64,000 bases of DNA from Wolbachia endosymbiont (group B) of Hofmannophila pseudospretella (GCF_964028515.1 NZ_OZ034788.1:1240001-1304000), one strand, 5' to 3'; shown: positions 27,939 through 38,698, counted from the stretch's first letter. Notes: generated by a model not told the origin, from the sequence alone. Made by a program: numbers and translations.

Positions 27939-28643
27939 ATGAATCTTCTTTTACTAAAAAGAGCTAAAGACCTCATATTTCCAAACGTATGCGTAAATTG
28001 TGAACGTATAATTGATAAAAGTTATGATTTATGTAGTGAATGCAATAAAAAAATCAATTTTTTAACTAAGCATTACTGTAATGTTTGTGGTGTAGTAATT
28101 CCAGATAACATTGATACATGTGGTAAGTGCATCAGCAACCCTCTACCATTTAAAGTATTAAGATCAGTTTTTGCTTATGATGAACATAGCAAAAATATGA
28201 TTATAAATTTTAAATTTTTTGATAATTTAAATTATGTGAAAGTCTATGCAAAGTGGATGTACAAAACTAACAAAGACATATTTCAAAATGCAGAGGTCAT
28301 AGTTCCCATACCGCTACATAAAATACGCTTATTTAAACGTAAATATAATCAAGCAGCATTGCTCGCAAAGGAATTAAGTAAGTTATCTAATTTATCTTAT
28401 ACACCATTTGCAATAAAACGTATTCGTCACACCAAACCTCAAGCTGGTCTTTCACTTAAACAGCGTGAAAAAAATTTGAAAAATACTTTTAAAGTAAGTA
28501 ACAGCGAAATTATCAAAAACAAAATCGTGATATTGGTTGATGATGTAGTAACAACTGGCGCAACCGCAAGGTCTTGCTCTCAGGAAATTTTAAACTCTGG
28601 TGCAAGAGAAGTGAGAGTGTTATCGCTTGCAAGAACTATATGA
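27939..28643 (+). CDS. comF: ComF-family phosphoribosyltransferase-like protein
   Basis: The 234-aa protein starts with a zinc-binding region (CVNCERI, CSECNKK, CNVCGVV, CGKC). It ends in a phosphoribosyltransferase fold with the PRPP loop IVILVDDVVTTGATARS. ComF relatives aid DNA uptake and recombination in some bacteria; whether it does so here is unknown. It starts 44 bp after uvrA on the same strand, so they are probably co-transcribed. Confidence 0.88.
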   Translation: MNLLLLKRAKDLIFPNVCVNCERIIDKSYDLCSECNKKINFLTKHYCNVCGVVIPDNIDTCGKCISNPLPFKVLRSVFAYDEHSKNMIINFKFFDNLNYVKVYAKWMYKTNKDIFQNAEVIVPIPLHKIRLFKRKYNQAALLAKELSKLSNLSYTPFAIKRIRHTKPQAGLSLKQREKNLKNTFKVSNSEIIKNKIVILVDDVVTTGATARSCSQEILNSGAREVRVLSLARTI

Positions 28644-28689
28644 AAATCAGTTTTAAGGTATAATTTTCATTTTTGAAAACTGTTTAGTG

Positions 28690-29035
28690 TCTTAGTACTA
28701 ACTTCTGTATCACTCCTCTTAAAAAAAAGTCTAGTTATAGTGTATACGGAGTCTATAATTATAGCTCTTTTTCTAATAGTTCGAATAGCTGGATATTCTT
28801 TCTGGCTCAATTTTTTATAACAAACCAATGGTTTGATTAAAATCAGGAGAATATGGAGGCAGATATATAACTTCAGCACCGACACTTTTAACAAATTCAC
28901 TTATTTTCTATGAAAAGTTGCATTATCCAAAATCACCCAGCAATAAAGCTTGAACTAGCTATTAAAAACGTCTGTATCGCAGTAGCCTTCAAAAATCATA
29001 GGCGCCATAATTTTTTCCTTATTCAAAGCTGCAAT
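28690..29035 (-). pseudogene. Decayed IS630-type transposase remnant
   Basis: The minus strand encodes, across frameshifts and stops, pieces of an IS630-type DDE domain: MIAALNKEKIMAPMIFEGYCDTDVF-like sequence, WVILDNATFH (second catalytic Asp), and VGAEVIYLPPYSPDFN (third catalytic region, final Glu lost). No intact frame remains. It differs from the three complete 1,100-bp IS copies downstream. Confidence 0.7.
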
Positions 29036-29240
29036 CATATTTTTGAATACTCACTGCATTCAGAAAAAAATAGGTACATGCTAGTGTAATAGCACTGGAT
29101 ATAATAATTGGGACAAGTAAAAAAGCCTCTATTAGTTTTCTTATAGAGCTGGTTGGTTTAATGCTGTTATTATTCAATGATGCAAAATAATTTTCACTAA
29201 GGTTGGCCATCAATTTTGCGCCAGATAAGACCCCTCTCAC
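29019..29240 (-). pseudogene. Short truncated membrane-protein fragment
   Basis: A 73-codon minus-strand frame reads through one hydrophobic segment (FLLVPIIISSAITLACTYFFL) and then into the sequence upstream of the decayed transposase. It looks like the end of a host gene cut by that element. The family is not recognisable, and it may not be expressed. Confidence 0.3.
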
Positions 29241-29520
29241 TATTTTTTTTAGATAAGTTGACTTGTATTTGCTTTCCCAGGTTTATAATCATGCTAATAA
29301 TAAATATGATAAGATCAATATAAATTTTTTACTTCCGTGTTTTTTCTGTTGTTGTTTATAATGGCTATAATTACATCACATATTTCTTCCAATTAAATGG
29401 ATCAGTTATTTATTGTAAATCACTGACTTTTTCAATGGTTTTTTAAATAATTCCTAAAAATGTGTTTACTTTTGTTTGTAATTGTGTAGTAACTGCATCG
29501 TAAAGTTATAGGAGGTAAAG
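29241..29520. other. AT-rich spacer before ankyrin gene
   Basis: I see no gene here. It should carry the promoter of the ankyrin gene at 29521. Confidence 0.4.
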
Positions 29521-30579
29521 ATGAATTTTGAAAATCTGAAAAAAATATTAAGTGCAATTGATAAAGATGCAAGTGTAAATAAAGATAACGTAATTAATAA
29601 AATAAAAGAGGTATTGCGAAGAGAAGATACAATAGCGTATCAAGAGTGGGAAAATAAAAATTTTAGTATAAATCATACATTCATCCAAAGTGATCCTGAT
29701 GCCGAATTTACATTATTAATTGCAGCTGCAGCAGCTGGCTGTAAGGATTTAGTGAATGTTTTATTAGATAGGCATGCGGATGTTCATGTAGAAGGTGAAA
29801 ATAGAGAGACTGCCTTGCATCATGCCGTTTATAGTGGATGTGTAGATGTAGTAAATGCTCTACTAACAAAAGGTGCGGATGTTAATGTAAAAGACAGAAG
29901 TGGTAGTACTCCTTTGCATTATGCTACTATATATGAACTCATAGATGTAGTAAATGCTCTACTAAAGAGAGGTGCAGGTGTTAATATAAAAGATGGAAAT
30001 GGTCGTACTTCTTTACATTATGCTACTATATATAAATTCATAGATGTAGTAAATGTTCTACTAAAAACAGGTGCAGATATTAATGTAAAAGATAGAAATG
30101 GTAGTACTCCTTTGCATTATGCTGCTAAAAATGGCTATTTAGAGATAGTAGATGCTCTACTAGACAGAGGTGCAGATGTTTATGAAAAAGATAGTTTGCA
30201 GAAAACTCCTTTGTATTATGCCATTATAAATCACCAAGAAGGTACGGTAGAGAGTATAAAAGGGTTTTTAAAAAATAAAGTAGTTCAAGGTAGTGTAGTT
30301 GTTGGTGGCTTAGTTGCCATGTTAGGGAATTTTGTAGCAATGACGCTTTTTATAACCGAGGCAATGGAAGGTACATTAACATCTATTACGGCAGTAATAG
30401 CTGTATCTGTATCAACAGCATTAACATCTGGTTATGCTAAATATCTAATGTCAGAATTCGATAACGAAATAAAACAAATAAAAGAGCGACAAAATGTAAT
30501 GGAAGGGAGGCAAAGCTTAACAGAAGGGTGGCAAAGTGTAGATATACAAAGCATGCGTATGCGGAATGCTCTTTTGTAA
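29521..30579 (+). CDS. Ankyrin-repeat protein with C-terminal membrane segments
   Basis: The 352-aa protein has an N-terminal helical stretch and then about five ankyrin repeats (residues ~58-235). These include highly similar neighbours (GSTPLHYATIYELIDVVNAL, GRTSLHYATIYKFIDVVNVL, GSTPLHYAAKNGYLEIVDAL), which suggests recent internal duplication. Two hydrophobic segments (about 257-310) and a C-terminal tail with a short repeat (MEGRQSLTEGWQS) follow. The ribosome site ATAGGAGG lies 6-7 bp before the ATG. It may be a membrane-anchored host-interaction protein; partner unknown. Confidence 0.88.
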   Translation: MNFENLKKILSAIDKDASVNKDNVINKIKEVLRREDTIAYQEWENKNFSINHTFIQSDPDAEFTLLIAAAAAGCKDLVNVLLDRHADVHVEGENRETALHHAVYSGCVDVVNALLTKGADVNVKDRSGSTPLHYATIYELIDVVNALLKRGAGVNIKDGNGRTSLHYATIYKFIDVVNVLLKTGADINVKDRNGSTPLHYAAKNGYLEIVDALLDRGADVYEKDSLQKTPLYYAIINHQEGTVESIKGFLKNKVVQGSVVVGGLVAMLGNFVAMTLFITEAMEGTLTSITAVIAVSVSTALTSGYAKYLMSEFDNEIKQIKERQNVMEGRQSLTEGWQSVDIQSMRMRNALL

Positions 30580-30896
30580 CTTTTTACTTCCGCACTTCTT
30601 TAGTGTTGCTTATGATAACTATAGATTTAGATTTTAATTAGAGGCTTTAATTACCTACTTTAAGTTATTGAATTTCTTATCATAGTATCTGTCATTCCAG
30701 TACCCTGGAATGACAGAAAAAGAACACTGAATTAAAAATACAACATACCATCTTATATCTTAATACTGCATAATACCTCGATCATAGATTGATTAAGGAC
30801 ACCTTGAGTTATCTCTTTAGTTAGTCTTGCTTTACTATGAAAAGCTTGTACTATTTAAATGTATTATTTATAAATTAACTGTTTATAAGCTAAAAT
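30580..30896. other. Spacer with one solo palindrome
   Basis: This 317-bp spacer holds a perfect hairpin at 30690-30715 and otherwise no feature I can support. Confidence 0.5.
30690..30715. repeat. Minimal palindromic repeat (perfect 11-bp hairpin)
   Basis: TGTCATTCCAG and CTGGAATGACA flank a 4-base loop. This is the smallest form of the dispersed palindrome family in the window. Confidence 0.85.
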
Positions 30897-31613
30897 ATGT
30901 CTAGTAGAGCTAATATACCTTTTTTTATAGCTGGTGCTATTGCTTCTCTTACATTAATTACATCTGGAGTTTTTGCTGTAGCTCCTTACGTTGCATTTTT
31001 ATCTTCAGTTGCAGCTTTAAATATAGCTCCCCCTGTTATTTTTATTTTATTTGCGCTTTCTGCAGTAGTAATTGTGTTTTCATATAAAATGATTAAACAA
31101 AGTAAAAAATCTCAAGAAAACTCGAAAGCTGAAGTTGAAGAGCTAAATAAAGAGTTAAGGAAAGAAGAAAATACGCTAGCTCCAATTAAAGAAGAATTGG
31201 AGAATGAAGAGGCTAAAGAAAATAAAAAGAAGCTTAGTGATCTAGAAAAAAAAGTCGAGAGAATTTCAGATAGTTTTGTAACGAAAGATAAAGTGGAGGG
31301 GTTAAAAAAAGAGGTTAGTGATCTTTCTGCAAGGTTAATTAATAGTCCTGCAACAAAAAATGAAGTAGAAGCAAAGCTGAATATGGAATTTTACGCAAAA
31401 GGTGAAGCAAGAGGATGGAATACAACATTTGATAATATTATATTACCAAATGACATAAGAGAAAAATTGAAGGAAATTTGTGAGTTACAAGGCAGAGGAT
31501 ATCTCTTGTATGGTCCACCAGGAACTGGTAATACCAATTCCCACTATATAAAGAACAGATAGACAATAATGGGAAAGAAGTGATACTAAAGTAGATAAAA
31601 TAGAGAGGTATAA

Positions 31614-32132
31614 ATGGCATTAAGGTCAAAACTATTAGACGAAAAAGTTGTAAATTTGGCGAAAGAAATGTTAAAAAAGGTCAGAAATAACGCATATGTT
31701 TCAAAAAAGTTACAAGCGGTGATAGCAGGAAAAGAAAGTAGTATAAGCGCTGTGGCAAGAATATGTAAAATTTCAAGGACTGCTTTGACTGAATGGATAA
31801 AGCATCTAAAATTTGGTAGAGTAGAAAGATTATTTTCCCCGTCTCAGCGGCGAAGAAAAAGCAAATTAAACAAAAATCAACGTGAGCAAATTGAAATATG
31901 GGTAGAAAGAAATCCAAATATTACTATTAAGGAAGTGCAAATAAAAATCTCAGAGGAATTTGGCCTAAACATTAGCAAATCAACAGTGCACCGTGAGATA
32001 CAAAGGATGAAGTTTTCTTACATAACACCGAGGCCAATTCACCATAAACAAGATAAAAACAAGCAAGAAGAGTTTAAAAAATACTTCAATAAAATAGTCA
32101 ATTCCCACCCTGAAAAGGAGGTATTTTTTTGA
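31614..32132 (+). CDS. IS630-like transposase, N-terminal part (orfA), copy 1
   Basis: The 172-aa frame holds helix-turn-helix domains (SSISAVARICKISRTALTEWIKH; a second winged region SEEFGLNISKSTVHREIQRM). It ends at a run of seven T's just where the next frame begins with the first catalytic Asp (DESRFGT). Slippage on the T-run would fuse it to orfB and give a full transposase of about 335 aa. Confidence 0.9.
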   Translation: MALRSKLLDEKVVNLAKEMLKKVRNNAYVSKKLQAVIAGKESSISAVARICKISRTALTEWIKHLKFGRVERLFSPSQRRRKSKLNKNQREQIEIWVERNPNITIKEVQIKISEEFGLNISKSTVHREIQRMKFSYITPRPIHHKQDKNKQEEFKKYFNKIVNSHPEKEVFF

Positions 32133-32205
32133 TGAATCACGATTTGGAACTCATTCAAAAATCGGACACGGATGGTTTAAAAAAGGGGTCAGAACACAGG
32201 TTAAA

Positions 32206-32619
32206 ATGAAAATTGGTAGACAAAATTTCTATATCTACAGTGCGGTAAATCCAAGAAGTGGTAAGAAAATTAGCCTACTTGCTCCATATGTAAACACTGA
32301 TTGTATGAATATATTTCTGGAGCAGATGTCGAAAGATTTAGGCACGAAAGAAGCCTTTCTTGTAATGGATTGTGCAAGTTGGCATAGATCAAAAAGTTTG
32401 AAAATTCAGGAAAACATTACCATCATATACTTGCCTCCTTATTCACCGGAACTGAATCCTGTTGAAAGGTTGTGGCAATATATCAAATACAATACTTTAC
32501 GCAATAGTATCTACGATACCATAGGTTTACTTGAAGATGTTTTGTGTAATTTTATTGTCAATATTTCCAGTACTACTATTAAACGAGTTTGTAATGTTTC
32601 TTATTTGTTCGGTCAGTAA
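32206..32619 (+). CDS. IS630-like transposase, DDE part (orfB), copy 1
   Basis: The frame is actually open from 32131 (DESRFGT, first Asp) and an ATG lies at 32206. Catalytic motifs are VMDCASWH (second Asp) and PPYSPELNPVERLWQYIK (Glu). It is not useful alone because the first Asp lies before the ATG, so it is probably made as a frameshift fusion with orfA. Confidence 0.88.
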   Translation: MKIGRQNFYIYSAVNPRSGKKISLLAPYVNTDCMNIFLEQMSKDLGTKEAFLVMDCASWHRSKSLKIQENITIIYLPPYSPELNPVERLWQYIKYNTLRNSIYDTIGLLEDVLCNFIVNISSTTIKRVCNVSYLFGQ

Positions 32620-33325
32620 TGGATTTTGGTATAAGACTAGTATTAGTAAGGCAATTGCAAATCAAACTAAATCTCTGTTTGCGTTTATGTTTGTTTCTGC
32701 ATCTTGCTTGTCTAATCAATCAAATATAGATCAGGTTTTTGAGAAAGCAGAGGCAAACAGTCCGTGTATAATTTTTATAGATGAGATTGACGGCATTGGC
32801 AAAAAGCGCACTTTCAGTGAAAATGCAGGACCTTTAACTCATTTACTCACTAAATTGGATCGAGAGTTTTTATCCTCAAAAAATATAACGGTAGTTGCTG
32901 CAACTAATCATAAGAATCATTTAGATTTTGCGCTTATTAGGGGTGGTCGTTTGGAGTGTATTGAGGTTCCTGGGCTGGATAAAGACGATACACGTCAAAA
33001 AATATTACAAGAACGGCTCGAAAAATTAAAAGATAGCGATATGAAAATTCTTGTACAGGCTAGTAAGGGATTCTCAATGGCAAATCTGATTTGCTTAATC
33101 GATAAAATAAACGAAACTACAGAAAAGGGAGGCGAAATAAAATATCTTCGCACTTTCTGTAAAAATTTCAAGAAGGAGCATAACATAAAAGATGAGCCAG
33201 ATAAGAAACATAGTAACGGAGAAACTAAAAACAAGGATATAAGGCTATCATTTGGAAGCTTATCTAGAAGTTCATCAGTAAGCTCTTCATTGAGTGATGT
33301 ATCTTCTCGAGGAAGTAAGCGGTAA

Positions 33326-33769
33326 ATCGAGGAATAAGGAGAATTACTACACAGTCTGGGATGACGCCATGCAAGTGACACAATTCGAATCATGTCATTC
33401 CAGTGCTTGACAATAGTTTTTATCCAGAAGGTTCATTGAACTTCTGAAAGGGTGTCATTCCAGTGTCACAAGCACTGGGATGACAGGAAGAGGGCTACTC
33501 GGGTGACATCGAAGGGGCTGCTTGCATAACTCAAATTCAAAGAAAAATCATTTAATGTCATTCCAGCGCGTGACGCTGGAATCCAGAAATAAAGAACAAT
33601 GGATCCCAGTGTCAGCTACTCAGATGACAGGAAAAGTGCTGCTCGGATGACATCCTTTTTTTTCCTGGATACCAGTTGCATGACACTACTATACAGTAGG
33701 TCCCAATTTCATCCCAGTCTGGGATCTTCTTTCAAAAATTCAAAACAATCTATCAAAAAGGAGAATATT
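33326..33769. repeat. Cluster of palindromic repeats before the GTA-type gene
   Basis: Several partial arms of the dispersed family lie here: GTCATTCCAGTGCTTGACA near 33395, GTCATTCCAGTGTCACAAGC near 33455, GTCATTCCAGCGCGTGACGC near 33555, GGATCCCAGTGTCAGCTACT near 33600. A small hairpin CAGAAGGTTCATTGAACTTC lies near 33405. No gene is supported until the ATG at 33770. Confidence 0.75.
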
Positions 33770-34290
33770 ATGTCTACAATAATTTTATCATCAATTTTAA
33801 GTAAAGCGGGCAGTATTTTTGGGCCAATTGGCCAGATTGTTGGCTCAGAACTCGGTGCTCTGCTTGGTGCACAGCTTGATAATGCAATATTTGGTCTTGA
33901 TGCCGAGCAAAAGATAACGCATGGGGCGAGGCTGAAAAATCTGCAAGTTCAAACCTCAACTTATGGCAAAGCAATTCCAATTATCTATGGCACTGCTCGC
34001 GTTGCTGGAAACATTATTTGGTCACAGCCAATAAAAGAGGAGGCGATAACCACTCAAAATAAAACAGGAAGAGGTATAAATATTACATATAACTACTATG
34101 CAACACTCGCAATTGCAATTTGCAAGGGGAAAGTAGAAAAATTAAATAGAATCTGGGCGGGTACAAAATCGCTTAGCTTTGACCAAATAGATTATACTTT
34201 TTACTACGGCAGAGAAGACCAAAACCCTGATCCGTTTATGTTATCAATCGAAGGTGAGAAGAATGTACCAGCTTATAGAGGAATATCTTA

Positions 34291-35151
34291 GAGCCTGTTC
34301 ATAATCTTTTCAGAAGCAAAGCAGCGAAAGCAAGAACGACCATTTGCAGGCTAGTGTTGAGTTTCCGCTCGCAATTTTTCCACAATCGCCTACATTTTTG
34401 CAACCAAGCAAAAGATCTCTCAACAACCCATCTTTTCGGCAATACGACAAAGGTGTGTAATTCGTTTCGCTTTATTACTTCAACGGTAGCGCCAATAGTT
34501 GCTTTTATTTGTGTTGCAAAATTTTCTCCTGTGTAGCCAGCATCAACTAGTATATTTTTAACTTCAGATAGGTTTTCTTTAGCATTTTTAACCATTCTCA
34601 CAGCGCTACTACGATCAGTTATTTCTGCCGTTGTTATATAAATTGCGTGGGGTAAACCTTGTGTATCTACCGCAATATGGCGTTTTATTCCTGAAACCTT
34701 TTGCCTGCATCATAGCCTTTTTCTTCAGCAGTATCTGCATTTTTTACGCTTTGTGCATCAATTATGCAGAAGCTGGTTTTTTCTTTCCGACCATTGTTTT
34801 GTCGGACCACGCCAACTATTTTTTTTTAATACCAGCTCCAGAACACTTTCTTTATTTGCATCTGCTTTTTCACTCCACTTCTTAAAATAGTCGTAACAAT
34901 TCCGCCATTTTGGAAACTCTTTTGGTAACATTCTCCACTGGCAGCCACTTTTTAAGACGTATAACACTCCACAAAATACATGATATAAATCAAGTGTTCT
35001 TGGCTTTGTCCTCTTCCTGCAAGACTCCAGATCTGCTACAATAATCTCAAACTTTTCTCGACTTATATCACTTGGATATAAACTTCGCATATCCTACTTT
35101 ATATACTTTATCCTCTCATTCTATCCCTTTTTTGAGATCACGTACAGGCTC
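34291..35151 (-). mobile_element. IS5-family (IS1031-like) insertion sequence
   Basis: The element is 861 bp with ends GAGCCTGTTC and (inverted) GAGCCTGTAC and a 3-bp TTA target repeat (34288-34290, 35152-35154). It resembles the ISWpi1 type of Wolbachia, by memory of that element only. The transposase runs on the minus strand. Confidence 0.88.
34299..35090 (-). pseudogene. IS5-family transposase, frameshifted
   Basis: The first part (35090-34758) is a 110-aa DUF4096-like N-terminal region (YHVFCGVLYVLKSGCQWRML). The next segment, CIIDAQSVKNADTAEEKGYDAGK, is one phase off, and the rest (about 34700-34299; VDAGYTGENFA, PKRWVVERSFAWLQ, CRRLWKNCE) is back in the first phase. The first shift, at a run of A's, is usual for this group. 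The second, at GGCAAAAGG, looks like a 1-base loss, so the element is probably inactive by itself. Confidence 0.8.
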
Positions 35152-37692
35152 TTACATAGTCATCAAAAATTTTCCTTTGGCAGACTATAGTAATCGTGTT
35201 CCGGTGTTTACATTTGAAGTGCAAACTGCACTGAAGCTCAGTGGATTCTCAGTAGCAGAAAACATTAAAAATATCAATATTATACCAGGTTCAGGGGAGT
35301 TTGTGTATGATACGAAAATACAGAAGAAAATTGCACGAGAAAAAATAAGCAGTAGTCAATATATTCCCTATGGACCGGCACAAAGAGTAAATCACAATAA
35401 TCACACAAAAAAGAGCGATGCTATGCTTTCTTTGGACCAATTGAAGGAAAGTTTACCAAATGTTGAATGGGCGTCGGTAGTGGTTAATTGGTTTGCAAGC
35501 AGTTTAAATATTAAAGATTGTAAAATATATCCTGCAGTTGAATTTCAAGACGATTCTGCTATAGTGCCTGATGATTGGCAAGTGGGAAATATAACCAGAG
35601 ATAATGCCCAACTCATTTCAAAAGATAATCATGGCAATCCAAGATATGGCGGTACAGTTAGTGATGCAGCACTAATAAGATATATAGAAGAGCTGCATAG
35701 CAGAGGTTATAAGGTAATGCTCTACCCAATGTTCTTGCTTGACACAAAGAACAAAGAGTGGCGAGGAAAATTGAGTGGGGCCCCTGAGAATATAAGTGAT
35801 TTTTTTGAGAATCAGTATAGCAAATTCATAGAGCATTACACGAGCATTGCCAAAAGAGCTAAAGTGAAAGGGTTTATAATCGGGTCTGAATTTGCGCAGC
35901 TCATCAGAGTAAAAGATGTAGAGGGTAATTATCCTGCAGTAGCAGAGCTAGTTAAACTTGCAAAGCAAGTAAAACTTCAGCTTGGAAAAGAAGTAAACGT
36001 AACTTACGCTGCCGATTGGAGCGAATATCATTCATACGATGGTTGGTATAATATGGATGAACTTTGGTCTTCACAGTTCATCGATGTTGTTGGCATCGAT
36101 GCTTATTTTCCACTTACCGATGGCGAAGAACCTCCTTTTGGCTATTCCGCAGAAGATGTAACGGGTGGTTGGAGCAATGGAGTAGGGTATGATTATTTTT
36201 ATGATTACTCAAAAAGTGATCCTGAGAAAATAAAGTATAATGACAGTAGATATGCGTGGAAAAATATCGAGAAATGGTGGAGTGAAGTTCATGTAAATCC
36301 TGATGGTAGTAAAACAAAATGGCAACCAAAAATGAAGAAAATATGGTTTACCGAATATGGATTTCCCAGTATGAACGGCTGCACTAATGAGCCCAATGTG
36401 TTTGTTGATAAAGGTAGTATAGAGAGTAAATATCCACGATACTCAAACGGAGAGGTGAGCTTTCTTTCGCAGAAAATTGCAATTGAAGGAACGCTGAAAA
36501 AGTGGCAAAGCTCAGAAATGGTGGAGAAAATGTTCCTCTGGGCATGGGATGCTAGACCATTTCCTTATTTTCCCAACTTATGTGATATGTGGGCCGATTG
36601 CCATAACTGGCAGACGGGGCACTGGATTCAGGGAAAGATTTCACAGCTTAATATTTCTGATGTTTTGTCTGATCTATTGCAAAAGGCAGGATTAAAAGGG
36701 GAACAATTTGATACAAGTGGTGTCAAAGGATTGTTATCTGGGTATGTGATAAATGACCAGCAACCCGTACGTTCAATTATTAAAATGCTGCGAAGTTGCT
36801 ATTTTTTTGATGTGGTTGAACAGAACTCAAAACTGAAATTTATTCAAAAGGGCAGGGGAGTGACAACTGAAATACCCATAGATGAGATAGTTTCCAATAA
36901 CAGTTTAAAGTTGATACAGCTTAGCCAATTAGATTTAAACAATAGGATTAACATCGTTTATTTTAACCGCAATTTTGGCTATCCAATTGATGTGAAATAT
37001 GCTGAACTCCCAAGGCAGGGCAATGCTGCAACAGTTCCAATACCGCTCATTATGGAGGAAGGGGAGGCGCAAAATATAGCTGAAGTTTTACTTTATTCTG
37101 CGTGGCAAGAGAGAAATATATACAACTTTAAGCTCCCGATAAAATATGCATGGCTTTTACCAAGTGATGTTATAGCAATTTCAGATGGCGAGAAAAGACA
37201 TACGATGAGAATTATAAAAACAAAGTTTGAAAGCATGTCCATTCAAGTAATGGGAGTTGGTTATGATCCCTCTATATACAAGCTCTCCTTTCCTTCAACA
37301 AGATCACTTATGCTTAAAGAATACCCTCCTTCTCATATCAGTAAAACTATCGTAGAAATACTGCATATTAAAGACAATATTGCAAGCTTTACTTTAAATA
37401 GTGAAGAAGAGAATTGGAAAGGAGCAACGCTTTTTATTTCGTATGATGATAAAAATTATAAGCCCATCGCGAGCGCAAATATACAATCTACTTACGGATA
37501 TGTAATCGAATTTACCGATGAGGGAATTACAGTAGTACTGCGTTTTGGTAAAATAGACGTCATGAGTCCAACTGTGTTAGCACTGATTGGCAAAGAGGTA
37601 ATAAAATTCCAAAGTGCAAAGCTTATAGATAAGAATAAATACAAATTGAGTGACCTAATTAGAGGACAAGAGGGTACTAATACCAAAATCCA

Positions 37693-38106
37693 TTACTGAC
37701 CGAACAAATAAGAAACATTACAAACTCGTTTAATAGTAGTACTGGAAATATTGACAATAAAATTACACAAAACATCTTCAAGTAAACCTATGGTATCGTA
37801 GATACTATTGCGTAAAGTATTGTATTTGATATATTGCCACAACCTTTCAACAGGATTCAGTTCCGGTGAATAAGGAGGCAAGTATATGATGGTAATGTTT
37901 TCCTGAATTTTCAAACTTTTTGATCTATGCCAACTTGCACAATCCATTACAAGAAAGGCTTCTTTCGTGCCTAAATCTTTCGACATCTGCTCCAGAAATA
38001 TATTCATACAATCAGTGTTTACATATGGAGCAAGTAGGCTAATTTTCTTACCACTTCTTGGATTTACCGCACTGTAGATATAGAAATTTTGTCTACCAAT
38101 TTTCAT
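37693..38106 (-). CDS. IS630-like transposase, DDE part (orfB), copy 2
   Basis: The product is the same as at 32206-32619: VMDCASWH and PELNPVERLW carry two of the three catalytic acids. It is expected to be made as a slippage fusion with the frame at 38180-38698. Confidence 0.88.
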   Translation of the reverse strand: MKIGRQNFYIYSAVNPRSGKKISLLAPYVNTDCMNIFLEQMSKDLGTKEAFLVMDCASWHRSKSLKIQENITIIYLPPYSPELNPVERLWQYIKYNTLRNSIYDTIGLLEDVLCNFIVNISSTTIKRVCNVSYLFGQ

Positions 38107-38179
38107 TTTAACCTGTGTTCTGACCCCTTTTTTAAACCATCCGTGTCCGATTTTTGAATGAGTTCCAAATCGTGATTCA

Positions 38180-38698
38180 TCAAAAAAATACCTCCTTTTC
38201 AGGGTGGGAATTGACTATTTTATTGAAGTATTTTTTAAACTCTTCTTGCTTGTTTTTATCTTGTTTATGGTGAATTGGCCTCGGTGTTATGTAAGAAAAC
38301 TTCATCCTTTGTATCTCACGGTGCACTGTTGATTTGCTAATGTTTAGGCCAAATTCCTCTGAGATTTTTATTTGCACTTCCTTAATAGTAATATTTGGAT
38401 TTCTTTCTACCCATATTTCAATTTGCTCACGTTGATTTTTGTTTAATTTGCTTTTTCTTCGCCGCTGAGACGGGGAAAATAATCTTTCTACTCTACCAAA
38501 TTTTAGATGCTTTATCCATTCAGTCAAAGCAGTCCTTGAAATTTTACATATTCTTGCCACAGCGCTTATACTACTTTCTTTTCCTGCTATCACCGCTTGT
38601 AACTTTTTTGAAACATATGCGTTATTTCTGACCTTTTTTAACATTTCTTTCGCCAAATTTACAACTTTTTCGTCTAATAGTTTTGACCTTAATGCCAT
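38180..38698 (-). CDS. IS630-like transposase, N-terminal part (orfA), copy 2
   Basis: The product is the same as at 31614-32132: helix-turn-helix DNA-binding domains ending at the T7 run (A7 on the plus strand). Confidence 0.9.
   Translation of the reverse strand: MALRSKLLDEKVVNLAKEMLKKVRNNAYVSKKLQAVIAGKESSISAVARICKISRTALTEWIKHLKFGRVERLFSPSQRRRKSKLNKNQREQIEIWVERNPNITIKEVQIKISEEFGLNISKSTVHREIQRMKFSYITPRPIHHKQDKNKQEEFKKYFNKIVNSHPEKEVFF

Larger units (their letters stand above)
31532..32631 (+). mobile_element. IS630-like insertion sequence, copy 1
   Basis: The element is 1,100 bp with ends TACCAATTCC and (inverted) TACCAAAATCC, flanked by a 3-bp TAA repeat (31529-31531, 32632-32634). It carries two transposase frames in different phases. 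The copies at 37681-38780 and 41579-42678 have the same length and encode the same proteins. Confidence 0.93.
30897..33325 (+). pseudogene. Membrane-anchored AAA ATPase split by an IS630-like element
   Basis: Joining 30897-31531 to 32635-33325 gives a continuous 441-aa reading frame. It has two hydrophobic segments (about residues 7-65), a charged coiled coil (about 75-150) and an AAA domain: GYLLYGPPGTGKT (Walker A), IIFIDEIDGIGKKR (Walker B), VVAATNH (sensor 1) and a GGRLE arginine region. A serine-rich tail (SSSVSSSLSDVSSRGSKR) ends it. The 1,100-bp IS sits inside the Walker A lysine codon. The first part alone ends at 31562 and lacks the ATPase. No decay is seen elsewhere, so the insertion is recent. 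The substrate is unknown. Confidence 0.88.

Noticed and set aside
33326..33769. Repeat cluster considered as a CRISPR array
   Set aside because: The repeats are inverted, of unequal spacing and diverged, with no regular spacers and no cas genes in the window.
33599..33769. N-terminal extension of the GTA-type protein from a start near 33599
   Set aside because: The stretch is repeat sequence; AAAAGGAG and the ATG at 33770 match the family's start.
34631..34885. 84-codon plus-strand frame
   Set aside because: It is antisense to the IS5-family transposase.
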